Shown here piece by piece: positions 10,044-19,063 of a stretch of DNA of 64,000 nucleotides. The translations under genes were made by a program, and so were the position numbers. The DNA comes from Ferruginibacter paludis (GTDB taxonomy: Bacteria > Bacteroidota > Bacteroidia > Chitinophagales > Chitinophagaceae), in NCBI RefSeq assembly GCF_030409685.1, contig NZ_JAUFQJ010000002.1:62001-126000 (forward strand). The letters run 5' to 3'. Below the pieces are notes generated by a model that saw nothing but the letters and a program-made list of their open reading frames with translations, made no database searches and was not told where the DNA came from. The stretch's first letter is position 1; each line of letters opens with the position of its first letter.

Positions 10044-12086
10044 TTATCTTACCGGGTGATAAGTTTTAACTGCATGCTGCAGCACTTCGTTTTTATCAAG
10101 CGTCATACGTTTGGTTTGATGATTTTGAAATAGCTGCATCTGGTCTTTGTAATGAGGTGAGTCAGCATGGCTGGAAGCTCCGAAAGTATTGACTGATTCT
10201 ATTACCGGCAACCCGGTTTTAGGATATCTAACAAAACAAATATAGGCATCTCCAATAGTTATTTTTACAATGCCATTTTTATAAGGTGAAGTGTATGCTG
10301 CCGCCAGTACATCCGGTAAACCGCTTGCCGGCCGGGCATCTTCCCCCCGTACCAGTTTCTGAATATCTCCCAGTACAAGATCGGTGCGCTTGAAATGCTG
10401 CATCATATAATTGTATACATATTGGTAAGCTGCAACGCTTTCTGCATGTGTAACTGGCCTGGGTGATGCACCTGGTAATCTTTTTGCGAAGTAGTCGTAC
10501 ACCAATAAAAATACCGCTGCCCCTTTACTGCCAGCGGAACCGCTGTGATCCCATTGCTGCAGGTTTTTTATCACATCTTTCATAAGCGGATAAGCATTGG
10601 CATCCAGCTGGATCATGCTGTCGATAGCATAGGCAAATTGCAACGTTGCGGGATACTGCTGATCAAATTTGATTCGCTTAAAATGTTCATAATCCATTTT
10701 GCCAACATCCGTCATTAGTTCTTCAAAACGCTTGCTCCGGTTGTTATCAAATAATTCGTATCCATCTTTGGAATCGTACATTGACGGCTTCAGGTTATAT
10801 GCACCATCTGTTGCTAGAAAAGGTGAATGGTTCGTATTGAATAAATATCCCGAAGGGGGATTAATGTATTGCGGCAAGGCTGTCACCGGTTTAAATTCAT
10901 TCCACAAAGTAGCGCTTGTATTGCCGGGAAGGGTGCTATGCCAGTTGTATTTTGGGTCGGAATTGCGGACAGGTATTTTGCCATTGCTGATGTAAAAAAT
11001 GGTATCATACCGGTCAGCGTACATAATGTTAAACATGGGCAAACTTACCATGCTAACGGCTTTATAAAACTCAGTAAAGTTTTTTGCTTTGTTCATGCGA
11101 TACCATTCTTCCAATGCTTTGCAATCCATATTGGCACCGAGCCTTATACTGAATGCGCCTTGCTTTGTCTTAATCGTTGCACCATATTTACTCCAGTATA
11201 ATTTTTTACCTATGGCTATTGGAATACCTTTTACATGCAATTTTGCCTTGCTCACTTCCAAGTCAATCCAGTCATTATCAAATTTGTACTGGTTGCTGTT
11301 TTCAGGATTCATCTGTAATTGAAATACATCAATTTTATCCTGGTTGTTTACCGTATGCGCCCAGCCTAAATTTTCATTGGTGCCATGAAAAATAAGACAT
11401 CCGCCGGGGAACAAACCACCGAGCATATTCCAGCCCTCTTCACTTTGCACATGCGCTTCGTAAAATGCGGTAGGTCCTTCAACAGGCTGGTGTGCGTTGA
11501 TGGCTAAAAAAGCCTCGCCGGTTGTTGTACGGGATGGATGAAACGCAAACGCGTTGGAGCCCTGTGAAGTAAAGCCAACGGTTGCAATTTTGCCCGACAA
11601 TATTTGCGGCAATACATGATCAACGCCGCAAAAAATACTGATGGAAAAAACTACGGCTGTCAGGTATTCTTTTTCATTAAAAGGAAATGCTTTTTTATAC
11701 TTAACCTGATTTGGAAATGCCGCAGCATAAGCATTCAATCCACTAACGTAACCTTTTACAAGTGCCACAAAATCCGGGCTTAAAGTGTTCCATTGTTCAA
11801 TTACCAATTGCCTGCACCTGAGCAGTTGTACAACATAATCTGCCTGTGCACCTTTTTTGCCTAAAGCGCTGCCCAGCATGGCTTTGCCCGAAAGTACCAC
11901 CAGCTGTAAAGTTTCAAAATCATCTTCAGCATGCGCCCATGCCAGGCCATAAGCAACCTCCGCATCCGTGGGTGCAAAAATATGCGGCACACCAAAACTG
12001 TCTCTTGCAATGGTAATGTTAGATGGATTTATTTGCGCAGTAACAGTAAGGGGAAAAAGCAGGATCAGTAAGCAATATAATTTCAT
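10044..12086 (-). CDS. Penicillin acylase family (Ntn-hydrolase) amidase, secreted
   Basis: 680 residues with signal peptide MKLYCLLILLFPLTVTAQ. The alpha-chain region starts with ITIARDSFGVPHIFA and YGLAWAHAEDDFETLQ. The autoprocessing site and catalytic Ser is Ser177 in SQGSNAFAF, matching the GSNxW-like motif that starts the beta chain. Asn-containing segments further on fit the oxyanion hole of the family. These periplasmic enzymes cleave amides such as penicillin G, aculeacin or acyl-homoserine lactones. The closest substrate class cannot be read from sequence alone. Length is near that of shorter acylases (typical 700-850). It is a single gene ahead of the Lrp regulator gene on the same strand, with 45 bp between. 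Confidence 0.9.
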   Translation of the reverse strand: MKLYCLLILLFPLTVTAQINPSNITIARDSFGVPHIFAPTDAEVAYGLAWAHAEDDFETLQLVVLSGKAMLGSALGKKGAQADYVVQLLRCRQLVIEQWNTLSPDFVALVKGYVSGLNAYAAAFPNQVKYKKAFPFNEKEYLTAVVFSISIFCGVDHVLPQILSGKIATVGFTSQGSNAFAFHPSRTTTGEAFLAINAHQPVEGPTAFYEAHVQSEEGWNMLGGLFPGGCLIFHGTNENLGWAHTVNNQDKIDVFQLQMNPENSNQYKFDNDWIDLEVSKAKLHVKGIPIAIGKKLYWSKYGATIKTKQGAFSIRLGANMDCKALEEWYRMNKAKNFTEFYKAVSMVSLPMFNIMYADRYDTIFYISNGKIPVRNSDPKYNWHSTLPGNTSATLWNEFKPVTALPQYINPPSGYLFNTNHSPFLATDGAYNLKPSMYDSKDGYELFDNNRSKRFEELMTDVGKMDYEHFKRIKFDQQYPATLQFAYAIDSMIQLDANAYPLMKDVIKNLQQWDHSGSAGSKGAAVFLLVYDYFAKRLPGASPRPVTHAESVAAYQYVYNYMMQHFKRTDLVLGDIQKLVRGEDARPASGLPDVLAAAYTSPYKNGIVKITIGDAYICFVRYPKTGLPVIESVNTFGASSHADSPHYKDQMQLFQNHQTKRMTLDKNEVLQHAVKTYHPVR

Positions 12087-12131
12087 ACCCCAATGTAAAT
12101 AAAACTGTTGTTAAACGAACTGCGGACCTTA

Positions 12132-12608
12132 TTAATATTTTAATAAACCAAGCCCTGGTTGTGCATATTTATATACTTTAAAATACAGGGTTGTTTTTGT
12201 TTGATTTACGCCGGCTAACTTGGAAATACGGTTGATAAAATCCACCAGGTGTTCGTTGTTACGACACATCACATCCACTTCAAGGTCATGATCACCTGAT
12301 GTACCTGCAAGGAAACTTACTTCGGGCATGGCGCTGATCTTCTTTGCAACTTTGTCAATCAGAGTGGCAGGCCTTACAAACACGGCAATTTGTGCATAAG
12401 AGTTAAAACCCACTTTGTCAGGGTTTACCCTGCCAATGATATTGACCGTGCCGTCTTCAATCAATTTATTGCAACGGGTGCGAATGGTTCCGATGGAGAC
12501 CTTTAATGTTTCTGCCATTACAGTAAACGACATCCTGCCATCTTTTTGCAGGCAGGATAAAATAGCGAAATCCAGTTCGTCCAATGAAGCTGTGTTCTTT
12601 TTTTCCAT
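12132..12608 (-). CDS. Lrp/AsnC family transcriptional regulator
   Basis: 158 residues. The N-terminal winged helix begins LDELDFAILSCLQKDGRMSF and holds a recognition helix around VSIGTIRTRCNKLIEDG. The C-terminal half is the RAM/AsnC ligand-binding fold with the GTSGDHDLEVDV stretch. It ends in GLGLLKY. Such proteins are octameric sensors of amino acids. The gene is divergent from the semialdehyde dehydrogenase gene (125 bp apart), which makes it the likely local regulator of the downstream amine-catabolic pair. Ligand inference: a beta- or omega-amino acid. Confidence 0.93.
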   Translation of the reverse strand: MEKKNTASLDELDFAILSCLQKDGRMSFTVMAETLKVSIGTIRTRCNKLIEDGTVNIIGRVNPDKVGFNSYAQIAVFVRPATLIDKVAKKISAMPEVSFLAGTSGDHDLEVDVMCRNNEHLVDFINRISKLAGVNQTKTTLYFKVYKYAQPGLGLLKY

Positions 12609-12733
12609 AGTACATTATTTGCTACGTACAAATATCTGCCTATTAAATATAAATATGTCAGCAATTTTGCCATTCACTAAAATATTTTTAAATTACCATT
12701 TTATTGCTGCAAAATTTATAGTTAACACAAAAT

Positions 12734-14191
12734 ATGAAATACGCCCCTGTTCAAAATTTTATTAATGGCCAGTTTGTTGCTGCCGCATCATCCCGTCAGC
12801 TACCGGTAATTTCTCCGTTGGATGGAACGCACTTATCAGTCGTTCCAGTATCAACACAATCAGACCTGGACGATGCAGTAACCGCTGCAAAAAAAGCTTT
12901 CCCGGGCTGGAGCAAAACGCCCATCAAAGAAAGAGTGCAGGTGTTTTTTAAATACAAATCGTTATTGGAAAAACATCTGGACGAACTGGCCAGATTGTGC
13001 AGTGAAGAAAATGGCAAAACCTATGGTGAGTCTGTTGCTGAAATAGAAAAATGCATCGAGCTCACAGAATTTGCTACCTCACTACCGCAACTGGTAACGG
13101 GCGAAGTACTGGAAGTAAGCAGGGGAGTAGAATGCAGAACAGAGTATGTTGCCGTTGGCGTGGTGGCTTCTATCGTGCCATTTAATTTTCCGGCAATGGT
13201 ACCCAACTGGACGATACCCAATGCCATTGCTTTGGGTAATTGTATGATATTAAAACCTTCAGAAAAAGTGCCGCTGACTTGTGGAAGAATAGCGCAGTTA
13301 TTGAAAGAAGCAGGATTACCCGACGGTGTGTTGAATATTGTGCACGGCGATGAGACAATGGTGAATGCAATCTGCGATCATGCCGGCATTGAAGCCGTTT
13401 CTTTTGTTGGATCTACCAAAGTTGCGAAGCTGGTATATCAGCGGGCTACCGGTAATTTAAAACGATGCCTGGCACTCGGTGGCGCAAAAAATCATTTGCT
13501 TGTCTTGCCGGATGCGGTTGCCGGTATGACGGCGCAGAATGTAGTCGCCAGCATGAGCGGCTGTGCCGGCCAGCGTTGTATGGCTGCAGGTGCTATGATT
13601 GGCGTTGGAAATGTGGATCATATCATTGATAGAATTTGTGACGAAGCCCGTAAGATTACTCCCGGAGAAAATTTAGGTGCAGTAATCAATAAAGCATCAC
13701 AGGAAAGAATAGAAAGATTGATTAGCGAAGCGGAAGCGCAGGGTGCAAAAGTGTTGGTTGATGGCCGGAATGCAAAAGTGGCTGGCAAAGAAAATGGCAG
13801 TTACGTAGGCCCGACAGTAATTGATTTTGTTACACCTAACATGGGCGTGGCAACGGAAGAAGTTTTTGGTCCTGTAATCTCTATCATGCGTGCCAATACG
13901 GTAGATGAAGCATTGGCTATTGAAAACGCCAATCCTTATGGCAACGCAGCCAGCGTATTTACACAAAACGGGGGTATGGCCCGCTATATTATTGACAGGG
14001 CCAGTGCGGGCATGACGGGAGTTAATGTGGGCGTGCCTGTTCCGAGAGAACCGTTTAGTTTTGGCGGATGGAATGACAGCAAATTTGGTGTAGGTGATAT
14101 CACCGGCAAAAGTTCTATTCAATTCTGGACGAAGCTGAAGAAAAGCACGGTGAAATGGAATGCAGAAGCCGGCGTGAACTGGATGAGTTGA
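12734..14191 (+). CDS. mmsA: Methylmalonate/malonate-semialdehyde dehydrogenase (CoA-acylating)
   Basis: 485 residues, the usual length. The opening (NFINGQFVAAASSRQLPVIS), the Rossmann part (VPFNFPAMVPNWTIPNAIAL, LKPSEKVPLTCGRI, VSFVGSTKVAKLVYQRA) and the nucleophile Cys282 in GCAGQRCMA are those of CoA-dependent MMSDH rather than ordinary aldehyde dehydrogenases. The family converts methylmalonate- or malonate-semialdehyde to propionyl- or acetyl-CoA with NAD+. It is followed 78 bp later by an omega-aminotransferase and preceded by a divergent Lrp regulator. Together these point to beta-alanine or beta-aminoisobutyrate breakdown, or to valine catabolism (inference). Confidence 0.92.
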   Translation: MKYAPVQNFINGQFVAAASSRQLPVISPLDGTHLSVVPVSTQSDLDDAVTAAKKAFPGWSKTPIKERVQVFFKYKSLLEKHLDELARLCSEENGKTYGESVAEIEKCIELTEFATSLPQLVTGEVLEVSRGVECRTEYVAVGVVASIVPFNFPAMVPNWTIPNAIALGNCMILKPSEKVPLTCGRIAQLLKEAGLPDGVLNIVHGDETMVNAICDHAGIEAVSFVGSTKVAKLVYQRATGNLKRCLALGGAKNHLLVLPDAVAGMTAQNVVASMSGCAGQRCMAAGAMIGVGNVDHIIDRICDEARKITPGENLGAVINKASQERIERLISEAEAQGAKVLVDGRNAKVAGKENGSYVGPTVIDFVTPNMGVATEEVFGPVISIMRANTVDEALAIENANPYGNAASVFTQNGGMARYIIDRASAGMTGVNVGVPVPREPFSFGGWNDSKFGVGDITGKSSIQFWTKLKKSTVKWNAEAGVNWMS

Positions 14192-14269
14192 AACGCTATT
14201 GTGAGACGGTTTTAATTTGAGTCAATCGCCATAAAACCACACTTTAAATTTTAAACATAATATAATTGT

Positions 14270-15613
14270 ATGCAAACGCAAACAGTTTCACAAACGCGGG
14301 AAATTATACAGGATAATCTCGACTACACATTGTTTTCCTGGAGCAAACAAAAGGGCATTGACCCCATTGCGGTAAAATATGGTGAAGGCGTCTACCTGTA
14401 TGATTATGATGATAAACGCTACATCGATTTTTCATCGGGATTGATGAATGTAAATATTGGTCATGGCGACCAGCGCATTACTGATGCTGTTGTGCGGCAG
14501 ATGCAGCAGATCAGTTATGTTACACCCAGTTGTGTTACCAAAGCAAGAGGTGAGCTTGGAAAAAAGCTGGCTTCCATTTGTCCCGGTAATTTAAACAAAG
14601 CCTTCTTTACACTGTGCGGCGCAACCTCCATCGAGAATGCCATTAAGCTCGCCAGGTTGTACACGGGGCGGCATAAAATTTTAACCCGCTACCAATCATA
14701 TCATGGTTCCAGCAACGGTGCGATGACGGCTAGTGGTGACCCAAGAAAATTGTTATCAGATGCCCAGCAGGCACCCAATTTTGTGCACTTTGATTTACCC
14801 AATGCTTACCGATGGGAGTACGGCGAAGAAAATTTATTGAAAGAAGCTGTGGTTTCGCTTGAGCGCATCATTGCCTATGAAGGACCTTCCAACATCGCGG
14901 CTATTTTACTGGAAGGAGAATCAGGTTCTTCAGGTTGCCTGAAGTATCCTGAAGGTTATTTGGCAAAACTGAGCGCACTGTGTAAACAGCATGGCATTTT
15001 GCTGATAATGGATGAAGTGATGAGCGGTTTTGGCCGGACCGGAAAATGGTTTGGATTTGAACATCATGGTATTGTACCGGATATGATTGCGATGGCCAAA
15101 GGTTTAACGTGCGGCTACTTGCCTTTCGGTTGCCTGATGGTGAGCGATACGATTGCAGCAAAATACGATGACAATATGTTACCACTGGGATTGACGTATT
15201 CAGCACATCCTGTTGCCTGTGCCGCCGCATTGGAAACACTGCAGATTTATGAGACTGACAACCTTATAGAAAACGCCGCCGAAATGGGCAGGTATATGGA
15301 ACAACGGGTGGAATTGCTGAAATTAAAGCATCCGTCAATAGGCGACTTTAGAAATACCGGTTTGCTAGGTTGTATTGAACTGGTAAAAAACAGGGTAACC
15401 AAAGAACCAATGGCACCTTTTAATGCCGCCCCGGCACAAATGGAGGTAATGAATAAAGTGGCTGCCAAAATCAAGGCGCTGGGGATGTATACCTTTACCC
15501 GCTGGAGTTATATTTTTATTGCACCACCCCTTTGTGTTACCAAAGAACAGATCGATGAAGGTCTTGACATTATAAGTGAAGCAATCAGCATTGCAGATGC
15601 TTATGTACAGTAA
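14270..15613 (+). CDS. Class III (omega-) aminotransferase, PLP-dependent
   Basis: 447 residues, full length. The cofactor Lys is Lys277 in MAMAKGLTCGYLPFG, with the Asp that binds the pyridine ring in LLIMDEVMSGFGRTGKWF. FFTLCGATSIENAIKLAR and TRYQSYHGSSNGAMTASGD are the phosphate and substrate regions. This subgroup transfers the amino group of beta-alanine, gamma-aminobutyrate or related omega-amines to pyruvate or 2-oxoglutarate. With the neighbouring malonate-semialdehyde dehydrogenase the natural reading is amino acid to semialdehyde to acyl-CoA. The precise substrate is not decidable from sequence. Confidence 0.88.
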   Translation: MQTQTVSQTREIIQDNLDYTLFSWSKQKGIDPIAVKYGEGVYLYDYDDKRYIDFSSGLMNVNIGHGDQRITDAVVRQMQQISYVTPSCVTKARGELGKKLASICPGNLNKAFFTLCGATSIENAIKLARLYTGRHKILTRYQSYHGSSNGAMTASGDPRKLLSDAQQAPNFVHFDLPNAYRWEYGEENLLKEAVVSLERIIAYEGPSNIAAILLEGESGSSGCLKYPEGYLAKLSALCKQHGILLIMDEVMSGFGRTGKWFGFEHHGIVPDMIAMAKGLTCGYLPFGCLMVSDTIAAKYDDNMLPLGLTYSAHPVACAAALETLQIYETDNLIENAAEMGRYMEQRVELLKLKHPSIGDFRNTGLLGCIELVKNRVTKEPMAPFNAAPAQMEVMNKVAAKIKALGMYTFTRWSYIFIAPPLCVTKEQIDEGLDIISEAISIADAYVQ

Positions 15614-15654
15614 ATTATACTGCTTTTTAAAAATAGTTGCCTTAAATAATAAAC

Positions 15655-15668
15655 CCCGCAAATGCGGG
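15655..15668. terminator. Short GC hairpin between convergent genes
   Basis: CCCGCA pairs with TGCGGG across a two-base loop, 42 bp after the aminotransferase stop. The following T-richness is weak on plus (ATTTATAG) and somewhat better on minus (GTTTATTATTT). It may act as a modest bidirectional terminator. Confidence 0.5.
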
Positions 15669-15697
15669 ATTTATAGTTCTGTATAAAAATCTGAACA

Positions 15698-15760
15698 TCA
15701 TTCATATTTCAGCAATCCCAGGCCATCATTTTTATTTTAAAAAATAGCCTGCCTGACCGT
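15698..15760 (-). pseudogene. C-terminal remnant of a second Lrp/AsnC gene
   Basis: Read on minus, the segment 15727-15698 encodes DGLGLLKYE followed by a stop. The intact Lrp protein at 12132-12608 ends QPGLGLLKY. Just upstream, GYFLK and KIKN-like codons match YFKVYK of the intact copy only if a one-base change in the A/T run near 15737 is allowed. No start or body of the gene remains: the next gene's stop is at 15785. I read this as the tail of a lost paralogue. The evidence is short (about ten residues). Confidence 0.4.
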
Positions 15761-15784
15761 CCAAATTTTTTACTGTGCCCGTAC

Positions 15785-17425
15785 CTATTCAAAAAGAGGA
15801 ACAATAACTTTAATCAGTTTTTTAAAGTTCTGTTCGTAAGTAACTTCATACACCCGTTGTTCTACCAGCCTGCCATGCATTCCGGAAATATCGTAACCGG
15901 TTTCTTCCGATCCTTCCACCAGTTTTACTGACTGAAAGCCACTCAATTTTTCTTTGAAACTCTTGTCAATGGCTTGTTTTGTCATTAAATGTGCTTGTGG
16001 ATTGCCGTCATTTTTTGGATCGAGGTCCATATTTTTTGCAAAATTACTAAGCCGCACTACTTTCTTAACAGAGCTGTGCATGTGGGTAACGGTACCGTCA
16101 TTATCAATAGTAACTCTCACAATACCCTGATCGTGATTTACTGTTGGTACACCATTGATTTCCTGTTTAAACTGCACTGTAGTATCGGTAATATATTCTT
16201 CTCCTTTTTGTTTGATATCTTTTGTATCGCCACCTGCAGTAACTCCCAGCCGGATCATATCAAATTTTAATTTTTGGCCATGATCCAGGTCGTGTTTTTT
16301 AATGTGATTTTCTGCAATTTTGATCGCTTCTTTTTCATCCAGTCTTTTTTTATTCTTATAGTTGATGTTGGCCAGTTTGATATTGAGATGGCCCTGTTCA
16401 TTCATGCTGACGATTTTATCTTTTGACTGAACGGAAAAAACACCATCCTTGCTTAATCCGGCAACCGGGTTTTGAAGTCCCAGTGTTTTTGCTATCATGT
16501 TTACTTCATCCTGTTCAAAGGTTACATGGGCCAGTTCCGCTACCATTAACTTTTCAGGAACCATCCTGTTACGTGCGGCAACAGAAGCCGCGTAATACCA
16601 GCGCCACTGGTACCAGTTGCGTGCAACTGCAGACCAGTTGAAGAAGCGTTCGTTGTACAAAATGTTGGAGGCTTCTGTGGCATTGGCGCCAGATGCTACA
16701 ACGCTGGGAGATTGGTTATGGTAAATATCCCAGCTGGCATTTAGCCATGCCGTCGAAAATGATTCACCGCTTTTCCAGTGGTTCCAAAAATTTGAACCAT
16801 AGTTGCCACTGTCAATACTGGTTGTTTCAAAACCAAACAGCATTCTAAAGCCAGGGTTGCTGTCATCTGCCCACCAGGTGCTGATAGGGGTTAAGCCACC
16901 ACCGACCCTGCAGGAAAGACAGGTTGACCAGAAAACATAGCGCACCCGCTGGTTGCCAAAAAAGGCTTTGTTATTGGAGAAGAACCAGCTTTCATTATTC
17001 CATTTACCTCCCATGGGTGCCTGAAAAACACCACCAGACGTCATGTTGCCATGGCCTGAATGATAAAAAATACATACCGCATCTACGCCATAAATATTTT
17101 GCCAGTGATCGTAAGGCTCTTCGTACAGCCAGGTTTTTACAGCGCCGTCACCATACCAGTAATTGGCTGTGTACCAGTTATTCAGGTAAGTGTAAAAGCC
17201 TCTTGCATCTGCATGGGTTGCATGCAAATCAGAATTGTGGTTGCCGAAAACACCGGAAAAATCCTGGATGCTGCAAAGACCTAATAAATTATTGGCTGCA
17301 GCAGGAGCGGTTGGCGCCTTTTTGTTTTCATCATCCAAAACAGCTAGCGGAGACATCAGCGATTTGATGATCAGCTGTTCTGATGCGAGCAGATCGTGTT
17401 TTGTTACTTTGGGTTTTGTTTGCAT
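15785..17425 (-). CDS. DUF6345-like protein with caspase-like His/Cys arrangement
   Basis: 546 residues, no signal peptide or membrane span. The N-terminal half resembles DUF6345 proteins. AVCIFYHSGHGN gives a candidate catalytic His125 and VFWSTCLSC a candidate Cys169. A hydrophobic strand plus SGHG, then a strand plus Cys, is the layout of clan CD peptidases (caspases, gingipains, CHAT). This fold assignment is inference. It is followed by many aromatic residues (NWYQWRWYYAASVA). The C-terminal half (about residues 320-530) resembles PepSY/FTP propeptide modules (EAIKIAENHIKKHDLD; INGVPTVNHDQGIVRVTID), which often inhibit or chaperone a peptidase in cis. A LytTR-type protein is encoded 265 bp upstream on the same strand. 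Substrate and role are unknown. Confidence 0.65.
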   Translation of the reverse strand: MQTKPKVTKHDLLASEQLIIKSLMSPLAVLDDENKKAPTAPAAANNLLGLCSIQDFSGVFGNHNSDLHATHADARGFYTYLNNWYTANYWYGDGAVKTWLYEEPYDHWQNIYGVDAVCIFYHSGHGNMTSGGVFQAPMGGKWNNESWFFSNNKAFFGNQRVRYVFWSTCLSCRVGGGLTPISTWWADDSNPGFRMLFGFETTSIDSGNYGSNFWNHWKSGESFSTAWLNASWDIYHNQSPSVVASGANATEASNILYNERFFNWSAVARNWYQWRWYYAASVAARNRMVPEKLMVAELAHVTFEQDEVNMIAKTLGLQNPVAGLSKDGVFSVQSKDKIVSMNEQGHLNIKLANINYKNKKRLDEKEAIKIAENHIKKHDLDHGQKLKFDMIRLGVTAGGDTKDIKQKGEEYITDTTVQFKQEINGVPTVNHDQGIVRVTIDNDGTVTHMHSSVKKVVRLSNFAKNMDLDPKNDGNPQAHLMTKQAIDKSFKEKLSGFQSVKLVEGSEETGYDISGMHGRLVEQRVYEVTYEQNFKKLIKVIVPLFE

Positions 17426-17690
17426 AATGTTTAATTTTTCAGATTTAAATAAGAAATAAAAAAACGGTTGCTGTCAGCCCTTTTTCAATGACAATTGAAT
17501 CGGGTATTTGGGGATGTGTCAGGGAAATTCAGGCTATGAATATCTCAAATGCAAAATGTATAATCCGACGGCTGAAAAGAGTCTTTTGGCAAGTAGCAGA
17601 TGAGAATATGGATGCCTGTGACAAAAATAAACGCAGAGTTGACCGAAGTCCAAAACTATTTCGCCAAAAACATTTCACGTACAGGGAAGG

Positions 17691-18104
17691 TTATTTTTTT
17701 ACAGCATCCAACATATATTTTGAAATGCAATGGGGTACAGGAACAGGGAAATTATCGTCAATAAAAAGAATTTTATCAGCTTCATTAATGCCTGCAAAAT
17801 GTGAGCGGTTTAAAAGATAAAATTTATTTAACCGGATAAAGTCCCCACCAGGCAGTATACCCAACAGATCTTTTATAGTACAATGCCTGCTCATCCATTT
17901 TTTTTGTTTTCCATAGCTGATAAGGGCTTTTACATAATGATCGGCACTTACAACAAAACAAATATGTTCCGGCCGTGCCCAGAAATATTTTTCTTTTTTT
18001 TCTTCAAAGCGTATTACAGGAAGACCGGCGGAAAAGAGTGCCGATGCGTTTTTTGCCAGGTGTTGCAGGCCGATGGCTGTTTTGTTCAAAGAGATGGTTT
18101 GCAT
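17691..18104 (-). CDS. LytTR-type DNA-binding domain protein
   Basis: 137 residues, essentially one LytTR-like domain: VIRFEEKKEKYFWARPEHICFVVSADH, then CTIKDLLGILPGGDFIRLNKFYLLNRSHFAGI, and a beta-rich end IDDNFPVPVPHCISKYMLDAV. The order (beta strand with a conserved site for basic residues, FIRLNKFYLLN, an Ile/Asp turn and a final helix) matches LytTR output domains. There is no receiver domain, so it is a one-domain regulator rather than a classical LytR/AgrA response regulator. It lies upstream of the caspase-like gene on the same strand and may control it (inference from position only). Confidence 0.75.
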   Translation of the reverse strand: MQTISLNKTAIGLQHLAKNASALFSAGLPVIRFEEKKEKYFWARPEHICFVVSADHYVKALISYGKQKKWMSRHCTIKDLLGILPGGDFIRLNKFYLLNRSHFAGINEADKILFIDDNFPVPVPHCISKYMLDAVKK

Positions 18105-18422
18105 AAAGAAAAGTTTTCAATTTTAAACAATAAAAACAGCAGGATAACTGGATGTAAATGGGGTACTAAAATAATATTTTATTTTTTGGATACATAGCAA
18201 ATAAGACTTTATTTATGTTCTGGCGACTTCATAAAACGGGCGGGGAAATAATTACAACTCCCTGGGTGATGACAGATAAATCTTAGGATGCAAGGTACAG
18301 GCTGCTTTTTTAATGCCTTTAAAGAATAGCGGGATCGTCTATAAGGGTAAGTGATAACAGTCGATAGCCCAAAGCAAAAAGCCACGCATTTTCGCGTGGC
18401 TTTTTGATAATTTACTTTGCTA
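18105..18422. other. Intergenic stretch without a supported gene
   Basis: A 318 bp A/T-rich gap. The only clear element is the terminator at 18376-18405. The open frame on minus here has no family match and runs through the terminator. Confidence 0.6.
18376..18405 (-). terminator. Intrinsic terminator of the four-helix-bundle gene
   Basis: GCCACGC pairs with GCGTGGC (18381-18400), flanked by A5 and T5 runs. It begins 18 bp past the stop of the gene at 18423 on minus, and the symmetric A/T flanks would also let it work on plus. Confidence 0.85.
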
Positions 18423-18893
18423 TCAGGCATTTACAGCCTGGTGAAGATCCCTGTATTTTTTAATCAGGTTATGGGCAGTTCTTAATGTTGACTGTTGATT
18501 TGTAATCAACTGCCTTGTTTCTGTACTCATTTCAGCATCTGAAGCCAAAGCACCATTGTACGCTTTCTGAGCAGCATCTTCGCCAAATTCGCATGATTCT
18601 AAAACAGACTGACGATCATGACCAGTGAAGGTTGCTTTCACATCCATCCATGCACGGTATAACTTACCACTTGTTGTGGTGTCTGTTGTTGCTTCACCAC
18701 CAAATTTATTCACTTCCTGTGTTAATTCTGCAGCGTATTTCCGGCTGTCATTTGCCAAACTTTGAAATATAGACTTTAAATCTACATCCAAATCTTTAGT
18801 CTCTTCAAGTGCTCTTTCATAACCTCTGACACGGTCATTATTAATTTCGATAAGGTCATTTAAAACCTCTACAATTTTTTCATCTGTTTGCAT
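18423..18893 (-). CDS. PA2169/DUF2383-type four-helix-bundle protein
   Basis: 156 residues, all helical. It starts TDEKIVEVLNDLIEINNDRVRGYERA and contains LKSIFQSLANDSRKYAAELTQEV, GKLYRAWMDVKATFTGHDRQS and LESCEFGEDAAQKAYNGAL, the standard pattern of the ferritin-like DUF2383/PA2169 family. In Bacteroidota these genes are common and often sit with general stress genes. Metal binding is unproven. Single gene with its own terminator. Confidence 0.9.
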   Translation of the reverse strand: MQTDEKIVEVLNDLIEINNDRVRGYERALEETKDLDVDLKSIFQSLANDSRKYAAELTQEVNKFGGEATTDTTTSGKLYRAWMDVKATFTGHDRQSVLESCEFGEDAAQKAYNGALASDAEMSTETRQLITNQQSTLRTAHNLIKKYRDLHQAVNA

Positions 18894-19063
18894 AAAATAT
18901 AAATTTAGAATTAGTTAGAAACCAAAATGGTGCCATTCAAATTACCGGTTGTATTAACAATATTTACGGTCAATTTTTTACCTATCTTCTTCCCGGTTGG
19001 GGAAAAAATACCTGTTTAATTTTGTGATGAAAAAATAACAGAATAACAGCGTAATTTGCCTCT

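Noticed and set aside
17488..17820. 110-codon frame on plus
   Set aside because: It overlaps the end of the LytTR gene on the opposite strand and its composition is random.
18209..18430. 73-codon frame on minus
   Set aside because: It contains the terminator hairpin and has an unusual Arg/Cys-rich composition.
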